From the NCBI RefSeq assembly GCF_000281895.1, contig NZ_CM001558.1, positions 996,556-1,060,555 on the forward strand: a DNA stretch of 64,000 bases, written 5' to 3'. This DNA is from Pseudomonas fluorescens Q2-87. GTDB lineage: Bacteria > Pseudomonadota > Gammaproteobacteria > Pseudomonadales > Pseudomonadaceae. Every line of letters begins with the position of its first letter. Position 1 is the first letter of the stretch. Below the pieces are notes generated by a model. The model was not told the DNA's origin. It did not search any database and worked only from the letters and a program-made list of their open reading frames with translations. The position numbers and the translations under genes were made by a program. This document shows positions 1 through 8,047 of the stretch, in pieces.

Positions 1-1290
1 AACGAGCAACGCCTGCCGCCGCAACGGCAAGTGGCCGACGCCATGGGCATCAGCGTGCAGACCGTCACCAATGCCTATAAGGAATTGGAACGCCAAGGGC
101 TGGTACGGTGCGAAGTGGGGCGCGGCAGTTTCGTTTCGCGGCGCATGAGTGATCGGGTCGCCACCTATATCCTCGACAGTCCCGAGCGGGCCCTGGTGGA
201 TTTTTCCATCACGCGAATCATGCACACCCGTGAACACGACCAGTTCTGGCGCGACACCTGCCTGGAGCTGAGCACCGAGGAAGACCAGCCGTGGATCCAT
301 GCGTTTCGTCCGATTGCCGGTTTTGAATCCCACCGTGAAGCCGCTGCGCAATGGATCGGCCGCCAGGGGCTGAAGGTCGATCGCAACGATCTCTTGATCA
401 CCAATGGCGCGGCCCACGGGATTTTCCTGGCCTTGGCGTCCCTGGCCGGCCCCGATGATGTGGTGCTCTGCGAAGGCGTGACCGACCATGGGGTGATCGG
501 CAATTCACAAGTGCTGGGCTTCACCCTCAAGGGCCTGGAGATGGACCGCTACGGCATCGATCCCGAGCACTTCGAAGACATGTGCAGCAACGAGCGCATC
601 ACCGCGTTGGTGTGCACGCCGAACCTGAACAACCCCACCACCAGCCTGATGCCCGACGCCCGTCGGCGGGAAATCGCCGAGATCGCCCGACGCTTCGGCG
701 TGCACATCATCGAGGACGACGTCTACGGCCCGCTGCTGGATGAACGCCGGGCGCCACCCATCAGCCATTACCTGCCGGAGCTGTCGTTCTATTGCACCAG
801 CATGACCAAGTCGGTGCTCACGGGGCTGCGCATCGGCTATCTGGTGGTGCCCAAGCGCCTGGCCCTGCGCACAGAAAGCATCTTGCGGGTGAACAGCTGG
901 ATGGCCACGCCCATGGTTTCGGAGATTGCCGCGCGCTGGATTCGCGATGGACGCGCCGAGTCGCTGGTGCATCTGCAGCGCCGCTTGCTGTCGGGGCGCC
1001 AGGCGATGGTCAGCGAATACATGGGCGAGCACCTGCTGGGCCAGCATCCCCATGCGCTGAACGCCTGGATCGGCATCCCGCCCCATTGGGAAGTGGACAG
1101 CCTGGTACGGGCGCTGCGGCACAAGCATATCGCCGTGACCTCGCCCGATCCGTTCACCGTCCGTGGCACACCCAAACCCCGCGCGGTGCGGGTATGCGTC
1201 GGGGCCGAATGCAGCGATGAGGAAATGCGCGATGCGTTGATCGGCATGCGGGAGATCTTCAATCAGTATCCGCAGATCCATGATTTCTGA
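1..1290 (+). CDS. enuR: MocR/GntR-type PLP-binding regulator EnuR (5' end cut by window)
   Basis: The frame is open from the first base, so the start lies outside the window and roughly 40 residues are missing. The visible part begins in a winged-helix GntR domain (recognition helix around VQTVTNAYKELERQGL) and continues into an aminotransferase fold type I domain that fills the rest of the protein. The PLP-lysine candidate is in SMTKSVLTGLRIG, codon 270 counted from base 1. In the ectoine family, EnuR represses catabolic genes and is released when diaminobutyrate or its N-acetyl form reacts with the bound PLP (family knowledge). The assignment rests on the fold plus the ectoine genes immediately downstream on the same strand. 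Other MocR regulators have the same architecture, so the name is contextual. Confidence 0.82.
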   Translation, partial: NEQRLPPQRQVADAMGISVQTVTNAYKELERQGLVRCEVGRGSFVSRRMSDRVATYILDSPERALVDFSITRIMHTREHDQFWRDTCLELSTEEDQPWIHAFRPIAGFESHREAAAQWIGRQGLKVDRNDLLITNGAAHGIFLALASLAGPDDVVLCEGVTDHGVIGNSQVLGFTLKGLEMDRYGIDPEHFEDMCSNERITALVCTPNLNNPTTSLMPDARRREIAEIARRFGVHIIEDDVYGPLLDERRAPPISHYLPELSFYCTSMTKSVLTGLRIGYLVVPKRLALRTESILRVNSWMATPMVSEIAARWIRDGRAESLVHLQRRLLSGRQAMVSEYMGEHLLGQHPHALNAWIGIPPHWEVDSLVRALRHKHIAVTSPDPFTVRGTPKPRAVRVCVGAECSDEEMRDALIGMREIFNQYPQIHDF

Positions 1291-1321
1291 TGTTGCTGGA
1301 TTAATGCCCAACACAACCCCC

Positions 1322-1410
1322 TGTGGGAGCGGGCTTGCTCGCGAAGGCGGCGGCACATCCAGCATTGATGTGACTGGCAGACCGCTTTCGCGAGCAAGCC
1401 CGCTCCCACA
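1322..1410. repeat. REP pair (BIME), GCGGGCTTGCTCGC family
   Basis: The 25-nt unit beginning TGTGGGAGCGGGCTTGCTCG occurs at 1322-1346 and again in inverted orientation at 1386-1410, with about 39 nt between. It lies between the regulator and eutB. The same unit recurs at six or more other intergenic sites in this window. Confidence 0.93.
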
Positions 1411-1527
1411 CTGGAATTGTGCTGTTCACGGGATCTGTGTCACTACAAACTAAATTGCCCTAGTACATTCATCACCACAATCCAGCCCTCTTAGACTGCG
1501 CCCAACACATCAGCTCGGGACGCGGTC

Positions 1528-2499
1528 ATGGCAGTGTTGCAGCTTCAGGATATCTACCTCGCTCGCCAGCGCATCGCGTCGCTGGTCAGGCGCACGCCCA
1601 TGGAACATTCCGCCAGCTTGTCACGGCTGATGGGGGTGGCGGTTTACCTCAAGCTCGAATCCCTGCAAATCACCGGCAGTTTCAAACTGCGCGGCGCGAG
1701 CAATGCCGTGGCGCAACTCAGCCCCGAGCAGAAGGCCCTGGGCGTGGTCACCGCATCGACCGGCAACCACGGCCGGGCGCTGGCCCATGCCGCTTCGCAG
1801 CAAGGGGTCAAGGCGATTGTCTGTTTGTCGAGCCTGGTGCCGGCCAACAAGGTGCAGGCAATTCGCGACCTCGGAGCCGAGGTGTGCATCGTCGGCCAGT
1901 CCCAGGACGATGCCCAGCGCGAAGCCGAACGCATCGCGAGGGAACAAGGCGCGACGTTTCTGCCGCCATTCGATCACCCAGCGATCATTGCCGGCCAGGG
2001 CACCCTCGGCCTGGAGATCCTCGAACAACAACCGGACGTGGCCCAGGTGCTGGTGCCGCTGTCTGGTGGTGGCTTGTTCGCCGGCGTGGCCTTGGCCCTC
2101 AAGAGCGCGAATCCAACAATCCAGGTCCATGGCATCAGCATGGCCCGTGGCGCGGCGATGCACGCCAGCCTCGCCGCCGGCCACCCGGTGGACATCGAAG
2201 AACTGCCGACGCTGGCTGACTCCCTCGGCGGCGGCATCGGTTTGGACAACCGCTACACCTTCGACATGACCCGCCAACTGAGCGATGACCTGCACCTGCT
2301 TTCGGAAGCCTCCATCGCCAATGCCATCCGCCACGCCTATCACCACGAACGCCTGGTCCTCGAGGGCGCGGCGGCGGTCGGCATCGCTGCGCTGCTCGAC
2401 GGCCTGATCGAACCTCGCGGGCCCATCGTGCTGGTGGTCAGCGGGCGCAACGTCGACACCGAACACCATGCCCGCGTGATCGCGGGTGCCAACGCCTGA
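1528..2499 (+). CDS. eutB: EutB, threonine-dehydratase-like enzyme of hydroxyectoine utilisation
   Basis: This is a fold type II PLP enzyme of 323 residues. The Schiff-base lysine is K53 in GSFKLRGA, the substrate loop is STGNHG at 77-82, and the phosphate-binding glycine loop is SGGGL at 179-183, as in serine/threonine dehydratases. EutB homologues are thought to act with EutC (and EutA) to convert hydroxyectoine to a compound that enters the ectoine route. The exact chemistry is inferred in the literature rather than shown by this sequence. The neighbours eutC, doeA and doeB favour this over a housekeeping threonine dehydratase, which it would otherwise resemble. No C-terminal ACT domain is present. 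eutC starts 35 nt downstream, so the two are probably co-transcribed. The preceding 117 nt after the REP pair should contain the promoter; no clear -35/-10 pair is visible. Confidence 0.85.
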   Translation: MAVLQLQDIYLARQRIASLVRRTPMEHSASLSRLMGVAVYLKLESLQITGSFKLRGASNAVAQLSPEQKALGVVTASTGNHGRALAHAASQQGVKAIVCLSSLVPANKVQAIRDLGAEVCIVGQSQDDAQREAERIAREQGATFLPPFDHPAIIAGQGTLGLEILEQQPDVAQVLVPLSGGGLFAGVALALKSANPTIQVHGISMARGAAMHASLAAGHPVDIEELPTLADSLGGGIGLDNRYTFDMTRQLSDDLHLLSEASIANAIRHAYHHERLVLEGAAAVGIAALLDGLIEPRGPIVLVVSGRNVDTEHHARVIAGANA

Positions 2500-2534
2500 T
2501 AACAACACCTGATAACTGCGCAACGGAGCCTGTC

Positions 2535-3527
2535 ATGAGTGAAGTCATCCTATTGAGCGAAGCTGATCTGCGCAGTTGCGTGGCCCTCGACCTGCCCAGC
2601 ATCGACGCCGTCGAACAGGCTTTCGTGCAACTGGCGACGGCCGCCGTGGCGATGCCGCCGATCCTGCGGTTGGACATTCCCGAACATAACGGTGAAGTGG
2701 ATGTGAAGACCGCTTACCTGCCGGGCCTGGAACGCTTCGCCATCAAGGTCAGCCCTGGCTTTTTCGACAATCCCAAGCTCGGCCTGCCCAGCCTCAACGG
2801 CATGATGATGCTGCTCTCGGCGCGTACCGGTTTGCTGGATGCGCTGTTGCTGGACAACGGCTACCTCACCGCCGTGCGCACGGCGGCGGCGGGCGCGGTG
2901 GCGGCGCGTTGCCTGTCCCGCAAGGCGAGCCGCAGCGTCGCACTGATCGGCGCGGGCGAACAGGCGGCGTTGCAGCTCCAGGCGCTGCGTCTGGTACGGC
3001 CTATCGATGAAGTACGGGTCTGGGCGCGCGATGCGCAAAAGGCCCGTGCATTCAGCGCCGGACTGGCCCGCGACACCGGGCTTGCGGTCACGCCATGCGC
3101 CAGTGTCGACGAAGCCCTGGAAGGCGTGGACATCGCGATCACCTGCACGCCAAGCCGCGAGCCGCTGATCGAAGCCCGACACTTGCACCCCGGCCTGCAC
3201 ATCACCGCGATGGGCTCGGACGCGGAACACAAGAACGAGATTTCCCCGCAAGCCCTGGCGGCTGTCGATCGCTACGTCGCCGATCGCCTCAGCCAGACCC
3301 GCCTGCTTGGCGAACTGCACCACGCCCTGGCGGCCGGCGCCGTGGACGATGAGCTGGCGCTGATGGAACTGGGCCAAGTCCTGGCGGGGCAGCGGGCCGG
3401 GCGGACCAACGAGGCGCAAGTCACCCTGTGTGACCTCACCGGTACCGGCGCCCAGGACACCGCCATCGCCAACCTGGCTTTCGACCGGGCACGGGCGGCG
3501 GGCAAAGGCTTCGCCTTCGGGCGCTAA
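2535..3527 (+). CDS. eutC: EutC, ornithine-cyclodeaminase-family protein of hydroxyectoine utilisation
   Basis: The 330-residue protein belongs to the ornithine cyclodeaminase/mu-crystallin family. K71 lies in the conserved substrate region, LDNGYLTAVRTAAAG (106-120) matches the family active-site helix, and a Rossmann NAD-binding loop GAGEQA is at 139-144. Family members either deaminate and cyclise ornithine or reduce imines. In ectoine clusters EutC is proposed to complete hydroxyectoine conversion together with EutB. It starts with ATG after GGAGCC, 35 nt behind eutB and 43 nt ahead of doeA, consistent with one operon. The family is certain; the specific reaction is inferred from position. 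Confidence 0.85.
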   Translation: MSEVILLSEADLRSCVALDLPSIDAVEQAFVQLATAAVAMPPILRLDIPEHNGEVDVKTAYLPGLERFAIKVSPGFFDNPKLGLPSLNGMMMLLSARTGLLDALLLDNGYLTAVRTAAAGAVAARCLSRKASRSVALIGAGEQAALQLQALRLVRPIDEVRVWARDAQKARAFSAGLARDTGLAVTPCASVDEALEGVDIAITCTPSREPLIEARHLHPGLHITAMGSDAEHKNEISPQALAAVDRYVADRLSQTRLLGELHHALAAGAVDDELALMELGQVLAGQRAGRTNEAQVTLCDLTGTGAQDTAIANLAFDRARAAGKGFAFGR

Positions 3528-3570
3528 AGCTGTTTTTTCATTCGTGCGTCATTGATCAGAGGGCAGAGGG

Positions 3571-4761
3571 ATGTCAGAGAAAGTCGTCAATCTTCCGTTC
3601 CAACGGGAGGAATACGCCCAGCGCCTGGCGAAGGTTCGCGCCGCCATGCAGGCCCAGGGCCTGGAGCTGTTGCTGGTCACCGATCCGTCGAACATGGCCT
3701 GGCTCACCGGCTACGACGGTTGGTCATTTTATGTGCACCAATGCGTATTGCTGGCGCTGGACGGCGAGCCGGTGTGGTTCGGTCGCGGCCAGGACGCCAA
3801 TGGCGCCAAGCGCACGGTGTTCATGCAGGCCGATAACATCGTTGGCTACCCGGACATCTACGTGCAGTCCCGCGAGCGCCACCCCATGGACTACCTGTCC
3901 CGGGAAGTGATCATCGCCCGTGGCTGGGGCGCGCTGACCATCGGTGTGGAAATGGATAACTATTACTTCAGCGCCGCCGCCTACCTGTCGCTGCAAAAAC
4001 ACCTGCCCCAGGCAAAACTGGTGGACGCGGTGGGCCTGGTGAACTGGCAGCGGGCGGTCAAGTCGCCCCAGGAAATCGCCTACATGCGCATCGCCGCGCG
4101 CATCGTCGAGAACATGCACGGGCGGATCCTCGAACGGATCGAGCCGGGCATGCGCAAGAACGAATTGGTGGCCGAGATCTACAGCAGCGGCATCCTCGGT
4201 GCCGACGGCCATGGCGGCGATTACCCGGCCATCGTGCCGCTGTTGCCCACCGGCGCCGACGCCAGCGCGCCCCACCTGACCTGGGACGATTCGCCGTTCG
4301 AAAAGGGCGCCGGCACCTTCTTCGAAATTGCCGGTTGCTACAAGCGTTACCACTGCCCGTTGTCGCGGACGATCTACCTGGGCAAGCCGCCGGCGCATTT
4401 TATCGAGGGCGAAAAAGCGGTGGTCGAAGGCATCGCCGCAGGCCTGGACGCGGCCAAGCCGGGCAATACCACCGGCGACATCGCCGTGGCGTTTTTCAAG
4501 GTGCTGGAGAAATTCGGCATCCACAAGGACAGCCGTTGCGGCTACCCCATCGGTATCAGTTATCCGCCGGATTGGGGCGAGCGCACCATGAGCCTGCGTC
4601 CTGGCGACACCAGTGTGTTGCAACCGGGCATGACCTTCCACTTCATGCCCGGGCTGTGGATGGATGATTGGGGCCTGGAGATCACCGAGAGCATCTTGAT
4701 CACCGAGACCGGCGTCGAGACGCTGTGCAACGTGCCCCGCCAACTGTTCGTGAAGGATTGA
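3571..4761 (+). CDS. doeA: DoeA/EutD ectoine hydrolase (creatinase-like M24 fold)
   Basis: The protein has an N-terminal creatinase domain (about 1-160) and a C-terminal pita-bread M24 domain (about 165-396), and at 396 residues it has the expected length for ectoine hydrolase. In metal-dependent M24 peptidases two aspartates bind metal; here the corresponding positions read FEIAG (251-255) and P263 in HCPLSRT. The second metal ligand therefore appears to be lost, as in creatinase-type non-peptidase members. DoeA opens the ectoine ring to N-acetyl-diaminobutyrate in the cytoplasm. It sits 3 nt before doeB, so translation is probably coupled, and in related bacteria the two enzymes work as a pair. 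The start ATG follows a GCAGAGGG ribosome binding site. Confidence 0.88.
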   Translation: MSEKVVNLPFQREEYAQRLAKVRAAMQAQGLELLLVTDPSNMAWLTGYDGWSFYVHQCVLLALDGEPVWFGRGQDANGAKRTVFMQADNIVGYPDIYVQSRERHPMDYLSREVIIARGWGALTIGVEMDNYYFSAAAYLSLQKHLPQAKLVDAVGLVNWQRAVKSPQEIAYMRIAARIVENMHGRILERIEPGMRKNELVAEIYSSGILGADGHGGDYPAIVPLLPTGADASAPHLTWDDSPFEKGAGTFFEIAGCYKRYHCPLSRTIYLGKPPAHFIEGEKAVVEGIAAGLDAAKPGNTTGDIAVAFFKVLEKFGIHKDSRCGYPIGISYPPDWGERTMSLRPGDTSVLQPGMTFHFMPGLWMDDWGLEITESILITETGVETLCNVPRQLFVKD

Positions 4762-4764
4762 ACG

Positions 4765-5766
4765 ATGAGTGAACTGCCCGCCAATCCCATCAGCGCCACA
4801 GTCGATTTCACTCGCGAAGGCGTGCAGCACGGTTTTCTCAAGCTGCCGTATTCGCGGGATGATTCGGCCTGGGGCGCGGTGATGATTCCCATCACCGTCA
4901 TCCAACGCGGCAGTGGCCCGACGGCGCTGCTCAGCGGTGGCAATCACGGCGACGAATACGAAGGTCCGGTGGCCCTGAGCAAACTGGCGCAGCAACTGAC
5001 GGCTGAAGAGGTGAGTGGGCGGGTGATCATCGTGCCGTTCATGAACACCCCGGCGTTTCATGCCGGGCGCCGGACTTCGCCGATCGACAAGGGCAACCTG
5101 AACCGCAGCTTTCCTGGCAGGCCGGACGGCACTGTCACTGAGAAAATCGCTGATTATTTCAACCGCACGCTGCTGCCCTTGGCCGACGTCGTGTTGGACA
5201 TTCATTCCGGTGGCCGGACCCTGGATTTCCTGCCGTTCGCCGCTTGCCATATCTTGCCGGATAAAGAACAGCAGGCGCGCTGCGAGGCCGGGATGCTGGC
5301 GTTCAACGCACCGTATTGCATGCGCATGCTGGAGCTGGACGCCGGGGCGATGTACGACACCGCGGCCGAATCCCAGGGCAAGGTGTTCGTGACCACCGAA
5401 CTGGGCGGCGGCGGCTCGTCGACGGCCCGCAGCGTGGCGATTGCCGAGCGAGGCGTGCGTAATTTGCTGATCCACGCCGGCATCCTGCGCGGCGCGATCG
5501 ACCTGCAGCCTTCGCTGGTGCTCGACATGCCGGACGCCAGTTGCTTCATCGCCAGCGAGCACGACGGCCTGCTGGAAATGTGCCGCGACCTGGGTGAACA
5601 CGTAACCCAGGACGAGGTGGTGGCGCGCATTTACGACGCCACCCGCAGCGGCGTCGCCCCGGTTGAATACCGCGCCGCCCGCAGCGGCCTATTGGCGGCC
5701 CGGCACTTCCCTGGGCTGGTGCAATGTGGCGATACGTTGGCGGTGATTGCCGATGTGTTGGCCTGA
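4765..5766 (+). CDS. doeB: DoeB/EutE N-alpha-acetyl-diaminobutyrate deacetylase
   Basis: This is a 333-residue zinc carboxypeptidase-like protein of the AstE/AspA group. H61 and E64 in GGNHGDEYEG and H147 in LDIHSGG form the expected zinc site, and NLNRSFPG at 111-118 matches the substrate-binding segment. The family removes acyl groups from amino acids; the DoeB branch releases acetate from N-acetyl-diaminobutyrate, giving L-2,4-diaminobutyrate. That product feeds DoeD and is also an inducer of the ectoine regulator. The gene begins 3 nt after doeA and is the last gene before a REP pair that separates it from doeX. Succinylglutamate desuccinylase is the main alternative, but the context argues for ectoine. 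Confidence 0.88.
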   Translation: MSELPANPISATVDFTREGVQHGFLKLPYSRDDSAWGAVMIPITVIQRGSGPTALLSGGNHGDEYEGPVALSKLAQQLTAEEVSGRVIIVPFMNTPAFHAGRRTSPIDKGNLNRSFPGRPDGTVTEKIADYFNRTLLPLADVVLDIHSGGRTLDFLPFAACHILPDKEQQARCEAGMLAFNAPYCMRMLELDAGAMYDTAAESQGKVFVTTELGGGGSSTARSVAIAERGVRNLLIHAGILRGAIDLQPSLVLDMPDASCFIASEHDGLLEMCRDLGEHVTQDEVVARIYDATRSGVAPVEYRAARSGLLAARHFPGLVQCGDTLAVIADVLA

Positions 5767-5786
5767 TGCAGATTGCGCAGGCCCAT

Positions 5787-5907
5787 TGTGGCGAGGGAGC
5801 TTGCTCCCGCTCGGCTGCGAAGCAGGCGTCGCTTCTGACCTGAAGCCGGGAAGGAACCGAGATTAGGGCCGCTGCGCGACCCAGCGGGAGCAAGCTCCCT
5901 CGCCACA
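5787..5907. repeat. REP pair (BIME), GCGAGGGAGCTTGCTCCCGC family
   Basis: TGTGGCGAGGGAGCTTGCTC begins a unit at 5787-5811 that is repeated inverted at 5883-5907. This second REP family shares the TGTGG...GCTTGCTC core with the first but carries a different stem. It lies between doeB and doeX and could trim or terminate the upstream transcript. Confidence 0.92.
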
Positions 5908-5949
5908 GTAATCGGTGTGATGTCTGAATTGCCTGGAGAGCCCCGGCCC

Positions 5950-6429
5950 ATGCACAAGCTCGATCGCTACGACCTCAAGATCCTGCAAATCCTCGCCGAG
6001 GATGGGCGGATTACCAAATCGAGCCTGGCCGAGGCCATCAATCTGTCGGTCACGCCGGCCTGGGAACGGGTGCGCAAGCTGGAGATGGCCGGGTTGATCA
6101 CCGGTTACCGCGCGCAGATCGACTGGGGCGCGGTGTTCAAGCGCCAGCAGGTGCTGGTGGAGATCACCCTGGCCCGCCATACCGCCCAGGACATGCGCCG
6201 GTTCGAACAGCGCATGGCCAGCGCTGCGCAAGTCGCGTTCTGTTATGCCACCGGTGGCGGGGTGGATTACCTGGCGATGATCCAGGCGCCGGACATCGAT
6301 TATTACCAGCGTTTCGTCGATCAGTTGCTGCTCGAAGACCTCGGCATCGAACGCTACTTCACCTACATCGTCACCAAGACCATCAAGACTGGCGGCGCCT
6401 TGCCGGCGGAGTTGAGCGAGCCATCCTGA
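5950..6429 (+). CDS. doeX: DoeX/AsnR, Lrp/AsnC-family regulator of ectoine catabolism
   Basis: The 159-residue protein has the standard Lrp layout: an N-terminal helix-turn-helix (about 5-60, beginning LDRYDLKILQILAEDGR) and a C-terminal ligand-binding RAM domain (about 65-150). The start was set at this ATG because GGAGAG lies 11 nt upstream and the family N-terminus begins MHKLDRYD; an upstream GTG and ATG at 5917 and 5920 overlap the REP-proximal region and have no good ribosome binding site. Lrp-type genes occupy this position in many ectoine clusters. It most likely responds to an intermediate of the pathway and activates doe genes, which is inference from Halomonas-type clusters. Confidence 0.85.
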   Translation: MHKLDRYDLKILQILAEDGRITKSSLAEAINLSVTPAWERVRKLEMAGLITGYRAQIDWGAVFKRQQVLVEITLARHTAQDMRRFEQRMASAAQVAFCYATGGGVDYLAMIQAPDIDYYQRFVDQLLLEDLGIERYFTYIVTKTIKTGGALPAELSEPS

Positions 6430-6559
6430 GCACAGCAGAAAAGCCGCTTTCGCTGCCTGGATTCAGAAAAAAACCAGGGTTTGACCCACGGCAAACGCCC
6501 GATTACCCAAGCGCCGCTGCCCTAGCATGGATTCACGCACACGCTCTGGAGTGAACGTC

Positions 6560-8047
6560 ATGACTTACCAACACCCGCTGCTGTTCAAGGCGCTTTGTTA
6601 TATCGATGGCCATTGGGTCCACAGCGACAGCGGCCACAGTATCGCCGTGCATAACCCGGCCACGCGCACGGTGATCGGCCATGTGCCGATGCTCGACCAA
6701 CCGCAGATTATCGCGGCGGTGGACGCGGCCCACCGCGCGTTCACGGCGTGGCGCGAGCAGAGCCTGGACGCCCGCGGCGCGATCCTGCGGCGCTGGGCGG
6801 CGTTGATGCTCGAACACCGCGAAGACTTGGCGCGCATTCTCAGCCTGGAACAGGGCAAGTCGTTGGCCGAGTCCCGGGGCGAAATCGCCTATGCCGCGAG
6901 TTTCATTCCATGGTTCGCCGAAGAGGCCCGGCGCCTGTACGGGCAAAACATCCCCAGCCACATTCCCAATGCACATCTGGGCACGGTCAAGGAACCGGTG
7001 GGGGTCTGCGCGTTGCTGACGCCATGGAATTTCCCGTCGGCGATGATTACCCGCAAGGCCGCCGCTGCCCTGGCTGCCGGGTGCACCGTGGTGATCAAAC
7101 CGGCCCACGAAACCCCGTACTCGGCCCTGGCCCTGGCGCAATTGGCCGAGGAAGCTGGGTTTCCCGCCGGGGTGTTCAACGTCGTACTGGGCGAGCCGCA
7201 GATGACCATGGAAAGCCTGGTCAAGGATCGCCGCGTACGCTCGGTGAGTTTCACCGGGTCAACCCGGGTCGGCAAACTGGTGCTGCAAGCCGCCGCCCAT
7301 GACGTGAAGAAAGTCGCCCTGGAGCTGGGCGGCAACGCGCCGTTCATTGTTTGCTCCGATGCGGACCTGACGCTGGCGGTCAAAGTCGCGGTGGAGGCGA
7401 AATTCCAGACCTCGGGCCAGGATTGCTGCGCGGCCAACCGGATCATGGTGCAGCGTCCGGTGTACCAGGCGTTTCTCTCGCGTTTTGCCGCGGCGGTGCG
7501 GGCCTTGCGTGTCGGCCCTGCGATGGTCGATCAACAGGAGCAAGACGTGGACGTCGGCCCGTTGATGCATCAGGCCGCGTTCGACGTGACCGCCGACCGG
7601 GTTGCCGACGCGCTGGCCCTTGGCGCGCAACGTCTTGTTGGTGGCGAGGCCCATGCCTTGGGCGGGTTGTTCTACCAGCCGACGGTGCTGGCTGATGTCA
7701 CGCCGCAAATGCGCATCTACTGCGAAGAAAACTTCGCACCCATCGCCGGGGTAATGCCGTTCGACACCTTGGACGAAGCCATCGACATGGCCAACGACAC
7801 CGAATACGGCCTGGCGGCCTATATTTGCTCGAACCGCCTGGACGTCATCTACCCGCTGATCCGCCGTCTCGACCACGCCATGGTCGCGGTCAACGGCGTC
7901 AAGTTCACCGGCCATCCGATCCCCTTCGGTGGCATGAAAGCCTCGGGCCTCGGCCGTGAGGGTGGCAATGAGGGCTTCGAGCCCTTCGTCGAAACCAAAT
8001 ACTTTTGCCTGCACCACCAAGGCCAGTTCCCAGGAGAGCCCGCATGA
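6560..8047 (+). CDS. doeC: DoeC, aldehyde dehydrogenase (aspartate-semialdehyde oxidation)
   Basis: The 495-residue enzyme belongs to the NAD(P)-dependent succinate-semialdehyde dehydrogenase branch of the aldehyde dehydrogenase superfamily. The catalytic cysteine is C289 in SGQDCCAANR, the general-base glutamate is E255 in LELGGNAPF, the NAD-binding segment is FTGSTRVG at 231-238, and the cofactor region TPWNFP is at 154-159. In ectoine catabolism it oxidises the semialdehyde produced by DoeD to aspartate. Annotation pipelines usually call it succinate-semialdehyde dehydrogenase; its four-base overlap with doeD supports the ectoine role. The start follows CTGGAG; an in-frame ATG at 6527 is less likely because it lacks a ribosome binding site. 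Confidence 0.85.
   Translation: MTYQHPLLFKALCYIDGHWVHSDSGHSIAVHNPATRTVIGHVPMLDQPQIIAAVDAAHRAFTAWREQSLDARGAILRRWAALMLEHREDLARILSLEQGKSLAESRGEIAYAASFIPWFAEEARRLYGQNIPSHIPNAHLGTVKEPVGVCALLTPWNFPSAMITRKAAAALAAGCTVVIKPAHETPYSALALAQLAEEAGFPAGVFNVVLGEPQMTMESLVKDRRVRSVSFTGSTRVGKLVLQAAAHDVKKVALELGGNAPFIVCSDADLTLAVKVAVEAKFQTSGQDCCAANRIMVQRPVYQAFLSRFAAAVRALRVGPAMVDQQEQDVDVGPLMHQAAFDVTADRVADALALGAQRLVGGEAHALGGLFYQPTVLADVTPQMRIYCEENFAPIAGVMPFDTLDEAIDMANDTEYGLAAYICSNRLDVIYPLIRRLDHAMVAVNGVKFTGHPIPFGGMKASGLGREGGNEGFEPFVETKYFCLHHQGQFPGEPA

Noticed and set aside
1322..1410. Possible rho-independent terminators at each inverted REP pair
   Set aside because: The pairs form large hairpins but lack T tracts, so they are listed as REP elements rather than terminators.
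3724..5601. A 625-codon minus-strand frame opposite doeA and doeB
   Set aside because: Antisense shadow; doeA and doeB carry intact active-site motifs on the plus strand.
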